In this document: positions 8,162-15,628 of the stretch, piece after piece
How the letters are laid out: every line of letters begins with the position of its first letter
Position numbering within the stretch: position 1 is the first letter of the stretch
NCBI GenBank assembly: GCA_023458915.1
Contig: JAEWWM010000023.1
Span: forward strand, 1 to 19,944
DNA length: 19,944 nucleotides
Direction of reading: 5' to 3'
Origin: Bacillota bacterium
Lineage (GTDB): Bacteria > Bacillota > Clostridia > Oscillospirales > Acutalibacteraceae
The notes under the pieces: model-generated
What the model was told of the DNA's origin: nothing
Databases searched by the model: none
The model's input: only the letters and a program-made list of their open reading frames with translations
Made by a program: the position numbers and the translations under genes

Positions 8162-8647
8162 TTAGCGCCTCCCGTCATATTTACGTGATTTGTATTTAAA
8201 TCCGGAGTCTTTTGCTGGCTTTGTTCCGGTAAAAATAATATAAAAAATCATTCCTATGCAAAACTCCACAAAAGATACTATTACCTCGTTAATTCCTATA
8301 TGAAAACCGCTCAAAAATCGATAATATATTTCTCCAACAGCAATAAACAAACCTATAAACAAAGGAACAGTTATGCTCTTAAAAATATTTTTCGAATAAG
8401 ATTTTGTAAGTACCATAGCGATTATACCGAAAACAAAATACTCTGTAAAGCGCATTATCGCACAGATATCTTTAAAAACGAACCTGTAACTAAAACCTAT
8501 ACGACTCAAAAAACTGTTGATATTCGCAAGTATATAGGGATTACTTCTGAGCACAGCTAAATTTGTCAAAGGGTTTAGAAATATACACAAAACAACGATA
8601 AACGCAATTAAGATAAATACGAAACGAGCAATATTTTTATCCATCAT
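8162..8647 (-). CDS. VanZ-like membrane protein, 161 aa
   Basis: Small polytopic membrane protein. Four hydrophobic segments are seen (about residues 8-28, 62-80, 90-108 and 122-142), with RFTEYFVFG after the second loop and [17 protein letters not shown] before the last helix. This follows the VanZ-family pattern (a conserved polar motif, then a helix ending in a glycine). VanZ of enterococci affects teicoplanin resistance; most homologues have no known role. ATG at 8647, preceded by AGGGAAA. The gap to parB is 13 bases and to serS 2 bases, so all three are co-transcribed. Family assignment is by motif spacing and is moderate. Confidence 0.7.
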   Translation of the reverse strand: MMDKNIARFVFILIAFIVVLCIFLNPLTNLAVLRSNPYILANINSFLSRIGFSYRFVFKDICAIMRFTEYFVFGIIAMVLTKSYSKNIFKSITVPLFIGLFIAVGEIYYRFLSGFHIGINEVIVSFVEFCIGMIFYIIFTGTKPAKDSGFKYKSRKYDGRR

Positions 8648-8660
8648 ATTTTTAATTTCC

Positions 8661-9539
8661 CTACTTTATCTGTAATTTACTGAGCATATTATAAACATTC
8701 GAAAGATCTTCTTCACCAAAAAATTCAATCTGCACAGTTCCTTTTTTATTTCGACCGGCAACTATTTTGACTTTTCTTTTAAGTTTTTTGTGAAGGTCTG
8801 ATTCTATTTTACTAAAAAATGCGTCTTTTTTAATCACTTTTAAAGACTTAGGTGATAAGATTTCTTTAAAATTTATCTTTTTAATAAGATCCTCAAGCTG
8901 GCGAACGTTTAATTCTTGAGAAATCGTTATTTTCAGCGCTCTCTCAATATCATCTTCATTACTGAGAGAAAGCAGCGCTCTAGCATGGCCAGCCGTGATT
9001 TTTTCAGTTTCAAGCTTTTCTATAGCACTTTGAGGTAAATTCAATAATCTTATGGTATTAGCAACATATGGCCTCGACTTACCGACAGTTTTCGACACTT
9101 CTTCTTGAGTAAGATTGTATGTCTCCATTAAAGTTTTATAACCCTTTGCCTCTTCAACTGTGGATAAATCTTCCCTTTGCAGGTTTTCAACAAGGGCAAG
9201 CTCCATTATTTTAGAATCATCTATATCTTTTATTATAACCGGAATTTCAGAAATTTCTGCCATTTTGCTCGCTCGCCACCTGCGCTCACCTGCAATGATT
9301 TTATATTTACCGGCAGCAGTTGGTTTAACAACAATAGGCTGAATTAACCCGTGAGACTTTATAGAATCCGCAAGGTCATTTAAAGATTCATCTTTAAAAT
9401 TAAATCGCGGCTGATTACTATTTGGTTCAATTTCGGTTATTTTTAGCGTTACGGGCACATTTTCGCTTTCTAAATTATTTTCCATAAAAATAAGGTCTAG
9501 CCCTTTACCAAGCCCGCTTTTTTTAGATTTAAACGCCAA
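8661..9539 (-). CDS. parB: Chromosome-partitioning protein ParB/Spo0J, 292 aa
   Basis: Binds parS and spreads along the chromosome as a CTP-dependent clamp for origin segregation. Seen: the conserved start KSGLGKGLDLIF (residues 8-18), the N-terminal nuclease-like fold with GERRWRA (84-90, CTP-binding), LVENLQREDLS (116-126), and a helix-turn-helix (about 144-167, TQEEVSKTVGKSRPYVANTI). A basic C-terminal dimerisation region follows. The start is TTG at 9539, with AAAGGAG 9 bases upstream; this retains the conserved N-terminus and overlaps the end of parA by 43 bases. A downstream ATG at 9485 would remove the overlap but lose that motif. Its sites are at 10421-10436 and 11581-11596. Confidence 0.96.
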   Translation of the reverse strand: MAFKSKKSGLGKGLDLIFMENNLESENVPVTLKITEIEPNSNQPRFNFKDESLNDLADSIKSHGLIQPIVVKPTAAGKYKIIAGERRWRASKMAEISEIPVIIKDIDDSKIMELALVENLQREDLSTVEEAKGYKTLMETYNLTQEEVSKTVGKSRPYVANTIRLLNLPQSAIEKLETEKITAGHARALLSLSNEDDIERALKITISQELNVRQLEDLIKKINFKEILSPKSLKVIKKDAFFSKIESDLHKKLKRKVKIVAGRNKKGTVQIEFFGEEDLSNVYNMLSKLQIK

Positions 9540-10318
9540 ATCAATTCACTCCTTTGACCATTATTTGTTAAAATTTCTTTTGCGAGATCTATGTAAGCTT
9601 CTGAACCTCTACTGGATTTTTCAAAATAAAATACAGGCATTCCAAATCCCGGAGATTCCGCAACTTTAACAGATCTCGGAATAACTGTTTTAAAAATCTT
9701 ATCCGGGAAATTTTTATTGACCTCCGCTAAAACCTGCTGCGTTAAATTTAGTCTTGAATCGCACATTGTCGGGAGAATACCCTCTATTTCCAGATTTGGG
9801 TTGTGATGTCTTTTTACTACTTTAATAGTGTTTATAAGTTGAGAAAGGCCCTCGAGAGCATAGTACTCGCATTGAATTGGCATAAGCACGCTATCACTCG
9901 CACAAAAAGCATTAATGGTAATTATCCCAAGTGACGGCGAGCAATCTATAAAAATATAATCATAATTATTTTTAAGATGTGAAATTTTATTTTTGAGCTT
10001 GGATTCTTTTCCTGAAAACAAGCTTATCCCCGCATCCAAAGCGGCTAAATTAATGTGTGATGGTATTAAATCTAAATTTTTAAATTCAGTTTTTAAAGTT
10101 GCTTCCTCGGGTGATGCATCTTTTTCTAAAACATCATAGGAGGATTTTTGAACCTCTTTTTTATTAAATCCCAAACCACTGGTTGTGTTGCCTTGAGGGT
10201 CAAGATCAATTATTAAAACTCTTTTACCAAGCATACCCATAGATGCGGCTAAATTAATGGCAGTAGTGGTTTTACCTACGCCACCTTTTTGATTGGAAAC
10301 GGATATAATTTTTCCCAT
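9497..10318 (-). CDS. parA: Chromosome-partitioning ATPase ParA/Soj, 273 aa
   Basis: Deviant Walker-type ATPase that binds DNA as an ATP dimer and is stimulated by ParB; it also modulates DnaA in related bacteria. Seen: MGKIISVSNQ, deviant Walker A KGGVGKTT (11-18), LIIDLDPQGN, Walker B FIDCSPSLG, and MPIQCEYYALEG. The final ~17 residues (SELIWRLNLKKAGLVKG) are encoded in the region shared with parB and look like an extension beyond the common core. AGGAG lies 5 bases before the ATG. Promoter at 10367-10394; a parS site lies 100 bp upstream of the start. Confidence 0.97.
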   Translation of the reverse strand: MGKIISVSNQKGGVGKTTTAINLAASMGMLGKRVLIIDLDPQGNTTSGLGFNKKEVQKSSYDVLEKDASPEEATLKTEFKNLDLIPSHINLAALDAGISLFSGKESKLKNKISHLKNNYDYIFIDCSPSLGIITINAFCASDSVLMPIQCEYYALEGLSQLINTIKVVKRHHNPNLEIEGILPTMCDSRLNLTQQVLAEVNKNFPDKIFKTVIPRSVKVAESPGFGMPVFYFEKSSRGSEAYIDLAKEILTNNGQRSELIWRLNLKKAGLVKG

Positions 10319-10366
10319 GGTTTCTCCTAAAAATCTATTTCTTTTGCATTTTTATGTATTTTTAGA

Positions 10367-10394
10367 ATTATAGCATATGCGTAAATAAAAGCAA
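10367..10394 (-). promoter_or_regulatory. Promoter of parA-parB-vanZ-serS
   Basis: Minus strand TATAAT (10367-10372) with an extended -10 TGC just upstream; the -35 is weak (TTGCTT, 10389-10394, 16-bp spacer). The adjacent parS site at 10421-10436 could let ParB influence this promoter. Confidence 0.6.
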
Positions 10395-10420
10395 ATTCAA
10401 ATTTTAAATTTAGCTTAAAA

Positions 10421-10436
10421 TGTTTCACGTGAAACA
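10421..10436. promoter_or_regulatory. parS site 1
   Basis: TGTTTCACGTGAAACA, a perfect 16-bp palindrome identical to the bacterial parS consensus, in the intergenic region between rsmG and the parA promoter. Confidence 0.97.
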
Positions 10437-10489
10437 TTTTGCATACAAAACATATACCATCGCTACAGAAAAAGAGAAATAGAATAATG

Positions 10490-11194
10490 TTACAGTGGAT
10501 TTTTTGGAATTTGTGAATTCGAACGAGGATAGTTTGCGGGTGTTTTCTTTATTTTTTTGATAATTATTATATTTCGTTTTCCTTTATTTAAAGGAAGCTC
10601 AAAATTCTTACATTCTTCTATTTCTCCGCCAAGAATTTTTAAAGCATTTTGAGAATTTTCAATTTCATCTTTGATCTCAGGACCTTTAAAAGCAGTAAAA
10701 TACCCGTTAATTTTAACGTACGGCAGACAATATTCGCATAAAACATTAAGTGGCGCCACAGCTCTCGACACCGCGAAGTCAAATTTTTCACGAAACTTAT
10801 CGTTTTGTCCAAATTCTTCAGCACGACCGTGAAAAACATCAGCTTCTAAATCAATTTTTTCCATAAGCTCTTTTAAAAACATTATTCTTTTATTAAGACT
10901 ATCGATAAGTGTTAGATTCAAATCTTGCCTTAAAATTTTGAGAGGAATTCCAGGAAATCCCGCTCCTGTTCCGATATCTACAATTTTTCCTCCTTTTTTT
11001 ATACTTAAAAATTTATCTAAAACTATGCTATCAAAAAAATGCTTTATCATAATATCAACGGGCTCTTTTATTGCAGTAAGGTTAGTATGAGAATTATATT
11101 CTAAAAGATAATCCATATAAACTTTAAACTTTTCAAGCTGTGAATCACTTAAATTTATTCCAAATTTTTCTGATTCTTCCGCCAAAATTTTCAT
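10490..11194 (-). CDS. rsmG: 16S rRNA (guanine-N7) methyltransferase RsmG, 234 aa
   Basis: SAM-dependent methylation of G527 (E. coli numbering) in 16S rRNA; loss gives low-level streptomycin resistance in other bacteria. Seen: YNSHTNLTAI, IKHFFDSI, the SAM loop VDIGTGAGFPGIPL (about residues 71-84), TLIDSLNKRIMFL, and the catalytic-domain SRAVAPLNVL. Normal length plus a short Pro/Asn-rich tail. The ATG at 11194 overlaps the mnmG stop by four bases (ATGA), so translation is coupled. Confidence 0.96.
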   Translation of the reverse strand: MKILAEESEKFGINLSDSQLEKFKVYMDYLLEYNSHTNLTAIKEPVDIMIKHFFDSIVLDKFLSIKKGGKIVDIGTGAGFPGIPLKILRQDLNLTLIDSLNKRIMFLKELMEKIDLEADVFHGRAEEFGQNDKFREKFDFAVSRAVAPLNVLCEYCLPYVKINGYFTAFKGPEIKDEIENSQNALKILGGEIEECKNFELPLNKGKRNIIIIKKIKKTPANYPRSNSQIPKNPL

Positions 11195-13080
11195 ATGCTA
11201 TTTTTCTCCTTTTTAAGCTTCGTAGCAAGCCATATAATAAGCACTGAAACATCAGCGGGGCTAACACCGGAAATACGCGAGGCTTGTCCTATATTTTTTG
11301 GCTTTATCGCACTTAGTTTTTCAACTGCCTCTAAACGAAGCCCTTTTATCTCAGAATAGTCTACACTTTCAGGCAAATCTTTTTTCTCAAGCCTTCTCAT
11401 TTCTTGAATCTGACGATTTTGCCTTTCTATATAGCCTTCATATTTTATTTCAATTTGAACTTTTTCTAAAATTACACTATCAAGAAGAGGCCTATTTAAA
11501 TCAAAAGGCTTCAAATCATCATAGGTAATTTGCGGACGCTTGAGCAAATCACTAATTTTTACTCCGCTGGAAATCGGAGATGTTTCACGTGAAACAAGCA
11601 TATTATTAAGTTCTTTACTTGGAGCGATAATTTCAGTTCTAACTCTTTTTAGCTCTGTTTCTTTCAAAGTTTGATTTTGGGTAAATTTTCTCCATCTTGC
11701 ATCAAATATAAGCCCTATTTCTCTTCCAATTGGTGTTAAACGCTCATCAGCGTTATCTTGGCGAAGGACCAACCTATATTCAGAGCGAGAAGTCATCATG
11801 CGATAAGGATCGTTTACTCCTTTTGTAACTAAATCGTCTATCAATGTTCCGATATATGACGAGCCCCTATCCAAAATCAGTGGCTCTTTAGCTTTAACTT
11901 TAAGCGCAGCATTTATCCCGGCAATTAATCCCTGAGCCGCCGCTTCCTCATAACCCGAGCTACCGTTAAATTGCCCGGCACCATATAAACCTGGAAAATC
12001 TTTAAATTCGAGCGTACTGTACATTTGCTGAGGGTCAGCAATATCGTACTCTATAGCATAAGCAGGGCGCATAATTTTTACATTTTCAAGCCCCGGAATG
12101 GTTCTGTACATTTCAGTTTGAACATCTTCAGGAAGGGAAGTGGACATGCCCTGAAGATACATTTCCTCAGTTTCAAGCCCGCATGGTTCAATAAAAAGTT
12201 GATGCCTTTTTTTATCAGGGAAACGTACTATTTTATCCTCTATGCTTGGACAATATCTAGGACCAATGCCCTCGATTTTTCCGCCATACATCGCTGATTT
12301 ATGAAGATTTTTAAGAATAACTTCTTTTGTTTTATCATTAGTGTAAGAAATGTAACACAAAACTTTATTTTCTTTAAGTTCCGGCGTATCGTAAGAAAAA
12401 GGCACAATTTTTTCATCGCCAAATTGTTTTTCAAGATTTGAAAAATCTATGCTTGATTTTAAAACTCTTGCAGGCGTACCGGTTTTAAACCTTTTAAGTT
12501 TAAGTCCAAGTTTTGCAAGAGATTTTCCTAAAAGGGCCGCCGGAAAAACTCCATCTGGGCCGCTTTCATAAGAGATATCACCAATATGAATTCGACCTTC
12601 AAGAAATGTACCGGTGGCAATCACTACTGTTTTAGCTCTATACTCAACATTATTTTTTGATTTTAAAACCCACATTTCATCATCATCATTTTGTGAAATG
12701 TCAGTTATTTCAGCCTGTTTTAAAAGTAAATTTTTTTGAAGCTCAAGCTTGTGTTTCATAATCTCTTTGAAGCGATTTCTATCAATTTGCACGCGAAGTG
12801 AGTGCACAGCAGGACCTTTACCTAAATTCAGCATTCTGCTTTGCAAAAAACATTCGTCTGCAGTTCTGCCCATTTCTCCACCTAAAGCGTCAACTTCACG
12901 AACAAGATGACCTTTCGCTGTACCTCCGATAGATGGATTACATGGACAATTACCGACAGAATCAAGATTTATTGCAAAAATCGCAGTTTTACAGCCAAGT
13001 CTTGCAGATGCTAAGGCTGACTCAATTCCAGCGTGTCCGGCTCCGATTACTATAACTTCATATTTTTCTTTATAATTCAA
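11191..13080 (-). CDS. mnmG: tRNA uridine-5-carboxymethylaminomethyl modification enzyme MnmG (GidA), 629 aa
   Basis: FAD enzyme that, with MnmE, modifies the wobble uridine of certain tRNAs. Seen: FAD motif VIVIGAGHAGIESALA near residue 9, NCPCNPSIGGTAKGHLVREV, GTFLEGRIHIG, NGSSGYEEAAAQGLIAGINA, DPYRMMTSRSEYRL, and the C-terminal helical domain ending SRISGVSPADVSVLIIWL. The start is TTG at 13080 (LNYKEKYEVIVIG) with GGAGG (13091-13095) 10 bases upstream. This gives the common family length; a longer frame to 13218 adds residues unlike the family. A parS site lies inside the gene at 11581-11596. Confidence 0.96.
   Translation of the reverse strand: MNYKEKYEVIVIGAGHAGIESALASARLGCKTAIFAINLDSVGNCPCNPSIGGTAKGHLVREVDALGGEMGRTADECFLQSRMLNLGKGPAVHSLRVQIDRNRFKEIMKHKLELQKNLLLKQAEITDISQNDDDEMWVLKSKNNVEYRAKTVVIATGTFLEGRIHIGDISYESGPDGVFPAALLGKSLAKLGLKLKRFKTGTPARVLKSSIDFSNLEKQFGDEKIVPFSYDTPELKENKVLCYISYTNDKTKEVILKNLHKSAMYGGKIEGIGPRYCPSIEDKIVRFPDKKRHQLFIEPCGLETEEMYLQGMSTSLPEDVQTEMYRTIPGLENVKIMRPAYAIEYDIADPQQMYSTLEFKDFPGLYGAGQFNGSSGYEEAAAQGLIAGINAALKVKAKEPLILDRGSSYIGTLIDDLVTKGVNDPYRMMTSRSEYRLVLRQDNADERLTPIGREIGLIFDARWRKFTQNQTLKETELKRVRTEIIAPSKELNNMLVSRETSPISSGVKISDLLKRPQITYDDLKPFDLNRPLLDSVILEKVQIEIKYEGYIERQNRQIQEMRRLEKKDLPESVDYSEIKGLRLEAVEKLSAIKPKNIGQASRISGVSPADVSVLIIWLATKLKKEKNSI
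11581..11596. promoter_or_regulatory. parS site 2 (inside mnmG)
   Basis: Second perfect TGTTTCACGTGAAACA, embedded in mnmG coding sequence (encoding VSRET). About 1.15 kb from site 1. Confidence 0.96.
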
Positions 13081-13201
13081 TTTTTTAGCACCTCCAATAT
13101 GTTCATTTTTAATTATTGATAATACTCTGTTCAGACTTGTTCTAAAACTTGTGCGGATTCCATCAAAAATGACGAAGATTGTACAAAAGTACATCGAGAA
13201 A

Positions 13202-13223
13202 ATTTTATCATAAAGCAAATTTA
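13202..13223 (-). promoter_or_regulatory. Possible internal promoter before mnmG
   Basis: Minus-strand TAAAAT (13202-13207) preceded by TGA (extended -10 pattern), with a weak TTTGAA or TTGAAT about 15-16 bases upstream. The 208-bp gap between mnmE and mnmG otherwise holds only AT-rich sequence and a weak palindrome of A and T runs at 13240-13258. Confidence 0.35.
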
Positions 13224-13288
13224 TTCAAAATATTAAAGATTTTTTATTATAAAAAATTTGCGTTCTGTGCGATTTTTGAATAGATCCT

Positions 13289-14659
13289 CTACTTCCCAAC
13301 ACAAAACTTTGAAAAAACTTTATTAATCACAGCTTCACTTACACTTTCCCCAGTAAACTCCATAAATATCTCAGCTGTATCTTGCAAAAGAATTGTAACA
13401 GCGTCAAGCGTAACACCGTTTTCAAGCTCATCTATCGCTTTACTTATAATACTTTTAGCGTTTTTCAAGCTGTTTAGTTGACGTTCGTTTGATATTAAAA
13501 TATCTGATGGGTCGAGTTTTGAAAGCCCAATCATATCTTCTAAAATAGCTTTTAATTTATCTATTCCTTCACCTTTAATCGCCGATATTTCAACAATTCT
13601 ATTAGAAAATGTTAATAATTCTTCGGCTTTTATTTTTTCTCCTAAGTCGCACTTATTAAGTATTATAATAGTTTTACTTTTATCTGAAAGATTCAAAAGT
13701 TCCTTGTCGTCATTAGAAAGTGGGGAAGATGAGTCCAAAATAAGAAGGGTAATATCCGATATATTCATATAATCTTTTGCTTTTTTCACGCCTATTTTTT
13801 CAACAAAATCATCAGTTTCACGTATTCCGGCGGTATCCACAAGTAAAAGCGGTATATCCCCGAGCATAACTGTTTCTTCAATGGCATCTCTTGTTGTTCC
13901 CGGAATGTCAGTAACTATAGATTTTTGATGCCCGGACAGAAGATTCATAAGCGTTGACTTTCCAACATTAGGCCGCCCAATAATCGCTGTTTTAACTCCT
14001 TCTTTCAAAACTTTACAAGCATCATAATTTTTTATCATCTTTAAAATCTGAGAATCAGCCTCAATTAAGCTTTTTTTTAGTAAACCTTCATTTATTTGTG
14101 GAATATCTTCTTCAGGATAATCAGCCCAAACGCCTAAATTTGCAATTATATCTATAAGATCATTCTTTATTTCATTAATTTTTTTGCTAAGTGCACCCTC
14201 TTTTAAACTAAATGCTATTTTATTGGCACGCTCTCCTTTTGCAGATATTAAATCCATAACAGCTTCTGCCTGCGAAAGATCCATTTTGCCATTTAAAAAG
14301 GCTCTCTTAGTGAATTCCCCAGGTTCGGCAAGAGTTGCACCCGCTTCCAAAACGGCTCTAAGTAGCCTTCTGGTTAAATAAAGTCCACCATGGCATGAAA
14401 GCTCAACAACATTTTCTCCTGTATAACTATGCGGCGCTCTAAACACAAGCGCTATTGCATCATCAATAAATTCGCCATTATCCATAACTTTACCGTATTT
14501 TGCGGTGTATCCACTTAACTTAGAAAGGCAATTTTTTTGTGGTCCAAAATATGGTTTAAAAACTTTATCTGCAATTTCTGCGGCGTTTTCTCCAGAAATT
14601 CTAACAACTCCAATACCACCAATACCTTGAGCTGTGGATATTGCCGCTATAGTCTTCAT
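13289..14659 (-). CDS. mnmE: tRNA modification GTPase MnmE (TrmE), 456 aa
   Basis: Potassium-activated GTPase partner of MnmG. Seen: N-terminal tetrahydrofolate-binding domain (MKTIAAISTAQGIGGIGVVR; SYTGENVVELSCHGG, 78-92), GKMDLSQAEAVMDLI, G1 GRPNVGKST (228-236), G2 DIPGTTRD, G3 DTAG (275-278), G4 NKCD, and the catalytic C-terminal CVGK at 453-456. The start is taken as ATG at 14659, which matches the family N-terminus. Its nearest AAAGGA is about 13 bases upstream, so the site is loosely spaced. A TTG at 14686 would add nine residues and lacks a ribosome binding site. Confidence 0.96.
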   Translation of the reverse strand: MKTIAAISTAQGIGGIGVVRISGENAAEIADKVFKPYFGPQKNCLSKLSGYTAKYGKVMDNGEFIDDAIALVFRAPHSYTGENVVELSCHGGLYLTRRLLRAVLEAGATLAEPGEFTKRAFLNGKMDLSQAEAVMDLISAKGERANKIAFSLKEGALSKKINEIKNDLIDIIANLGVWADYPEEDIPQINEGLLKKSLIEADSQILKMIKNYDACKVLKEGVKTAIIGRPNVGKSTLMNLLSGHQKSIVTDIPGTTRDAIEETVMLGDIPLLLVDTAGIRETDDFVEKIGVKKAKDYMNISDITLLILDSSSPLSNDDKELLNLSDKSKTIIILNKCDLGEKIKAEELLTFSNRIVEISAIKGEGIDKLKAILEDMIGLSKLDPSDILISNERQLNSLKNAKSIISKAIDELENGVTLDAVTILLQDTAEIFMEFTGESVSEAVINKVFSKFCVGK

Positions 14660-14727
14660 TTTTAAATTCACGTCCTTTTTGATCAATTTTCTATACTTAA
14701 AAGGTAGTATTTTTACACTTAAAATTT

Positions 14728-14754
14728 TTGCCCCCTTTTATTATTAGGGAGCAA
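14728..14754 (-). terminator. Hairpin between jag and mnmE (weak terminator or attenuator)
   Basis: On the minus strand TTGCTCCCT (14754-14746) pairs with AGGGGGCAA (14736-14728), 9 bp with one G-U. The following tract is AAATTTT and not a pure T-run, so termination may be partial. Confidence 0.4.
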
Positions 14755-14784
14755 GAAGGAAATATTATTTAAAATTTATATATT

Positions 14785-15414
14785 TTATACCGGAGCAATA
14801 ACAACATGCCTTTGGTTACCTTCACCCTCAGACCACGAACGCGCGCCCTCAATATTACCGATAGCTGTATGTATAATTTTGCGTTCATATGATCGCATAG
14901 GCTCTAAATTCAATTTTTTGTTCGTTTTGACCGCTCTTTCCGCTATGCGCTCCCCAAGAGTTTCGAGCGTTTTTTTGCGCTTTTCGCGATAATCTCCGGC
15001 TTCCAAACGCACTTTGCAAACGCTTTCACCTTTTTGGCTATTTGCAACAAGCCCTGCAAGGTATTGGAGAGAATCGAGCGTTTCGCCGTGCTTTCCAACT
15101 ACAAAACTGACATCATCGCCTGTTATTTTTATTTCGCAGTATCCACTATTTTCTTTCAAAATTTCTATTTTAAGGGATTCAAGTCCCATATAGAAAAATA
15201 TTTCTTTTAGATAATCCACCGCTTTTTGAGCGGAAGTTTTTTTAAGCACTGCTCTTACCTGAGCAAGCTTGCCACCAAACATTCCGAACATTTTTTTCGA
15301 AGGAAACTGACGCACTTCAAAATCAATTTTATCTTCAGATACTCCGAGCATTTTACAAGCTTTTTCTTTAGCTAAAGCAATCGTTTCATCAGAAGCAAAC
15401 ACTTCATTTATCAT
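14785..15414 (-). CDS. jag: RNA-binding protein Jag/KhpB (KH and R3H domains), 209 aa
   Basis: Cytoplasmic RNA-binding protein that pairs with KhpA in Gram-positive bacteria and affects cell division and elongation. Seen: Jag N-terminal domain (residues 1-55, ending KKMFGMFGGKLAQV), a linker, KH domain with VVGKHGETLDSLQYLAG, and a C-terminal R3H domain (ERKIIHTAIGNIEGARSWSEG ... RHVVIAPV). ATG at 15414 with GGAGG 10 bases upstream. In many relatives jag directly follows yidC; here a + strand gene separates them and jag has its own promoter. Confidence 0.95.
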   Translation of the reverse strand: MINEVFASDETIALAKEKACKMLGVSEDKIDFEVRQFPSKKMFGMFGGKLAQVRAVLKKTSAQKAVDYLKEIFFYMGLESLKIEILKENSGYCEIKITGDDVSFVVGKHGETLDSLQYLAGLVANSQKGESVCKVRLEAGDYREKRKKTLETLGERIAERAVKTNKKLNLEPMRSYERKIIHTAIGNIEGARSWSEGEGNQRHVVIAPV

Positions 15415-15449
15415 AAAAAGTCGAGCCTCCTGTGTTTTATCCTATACTA

Positions 15450-15478
15450 AATATAAATTAAAAATAAACATTTGTCCA
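15450..15478 (-). promoter_or_regulatory. Promoter of jag
   Basis: Minus strand TGGACA (15473-15478), 17-bp spacer, TATATT (15450-15455), about 30 bases upstream of the ribosome binding site. Confidence 0.6.
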
Positions 15479-15628
15479 GTTATTCATTATAATTAGATAA
15501 AAAGTGTTTATTCAACATAGACAAAACCCACCTTCAGCGAAAAATTATTAAAAAAGATAATTAAAGCCGAGACTTTTGATGAACTTTATGATACAATAAA
15601 TTCAGAAAGTAATTCAAAAATCAGTAAA

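Noticed and set aside
13814..13829. Parallel parS-like sequence CAGTTTCACGTATTCC in mnmE
   Set aside because: Only one half matches the consensus; the palindrome is broken, so it is unlikely to bind ParB well.
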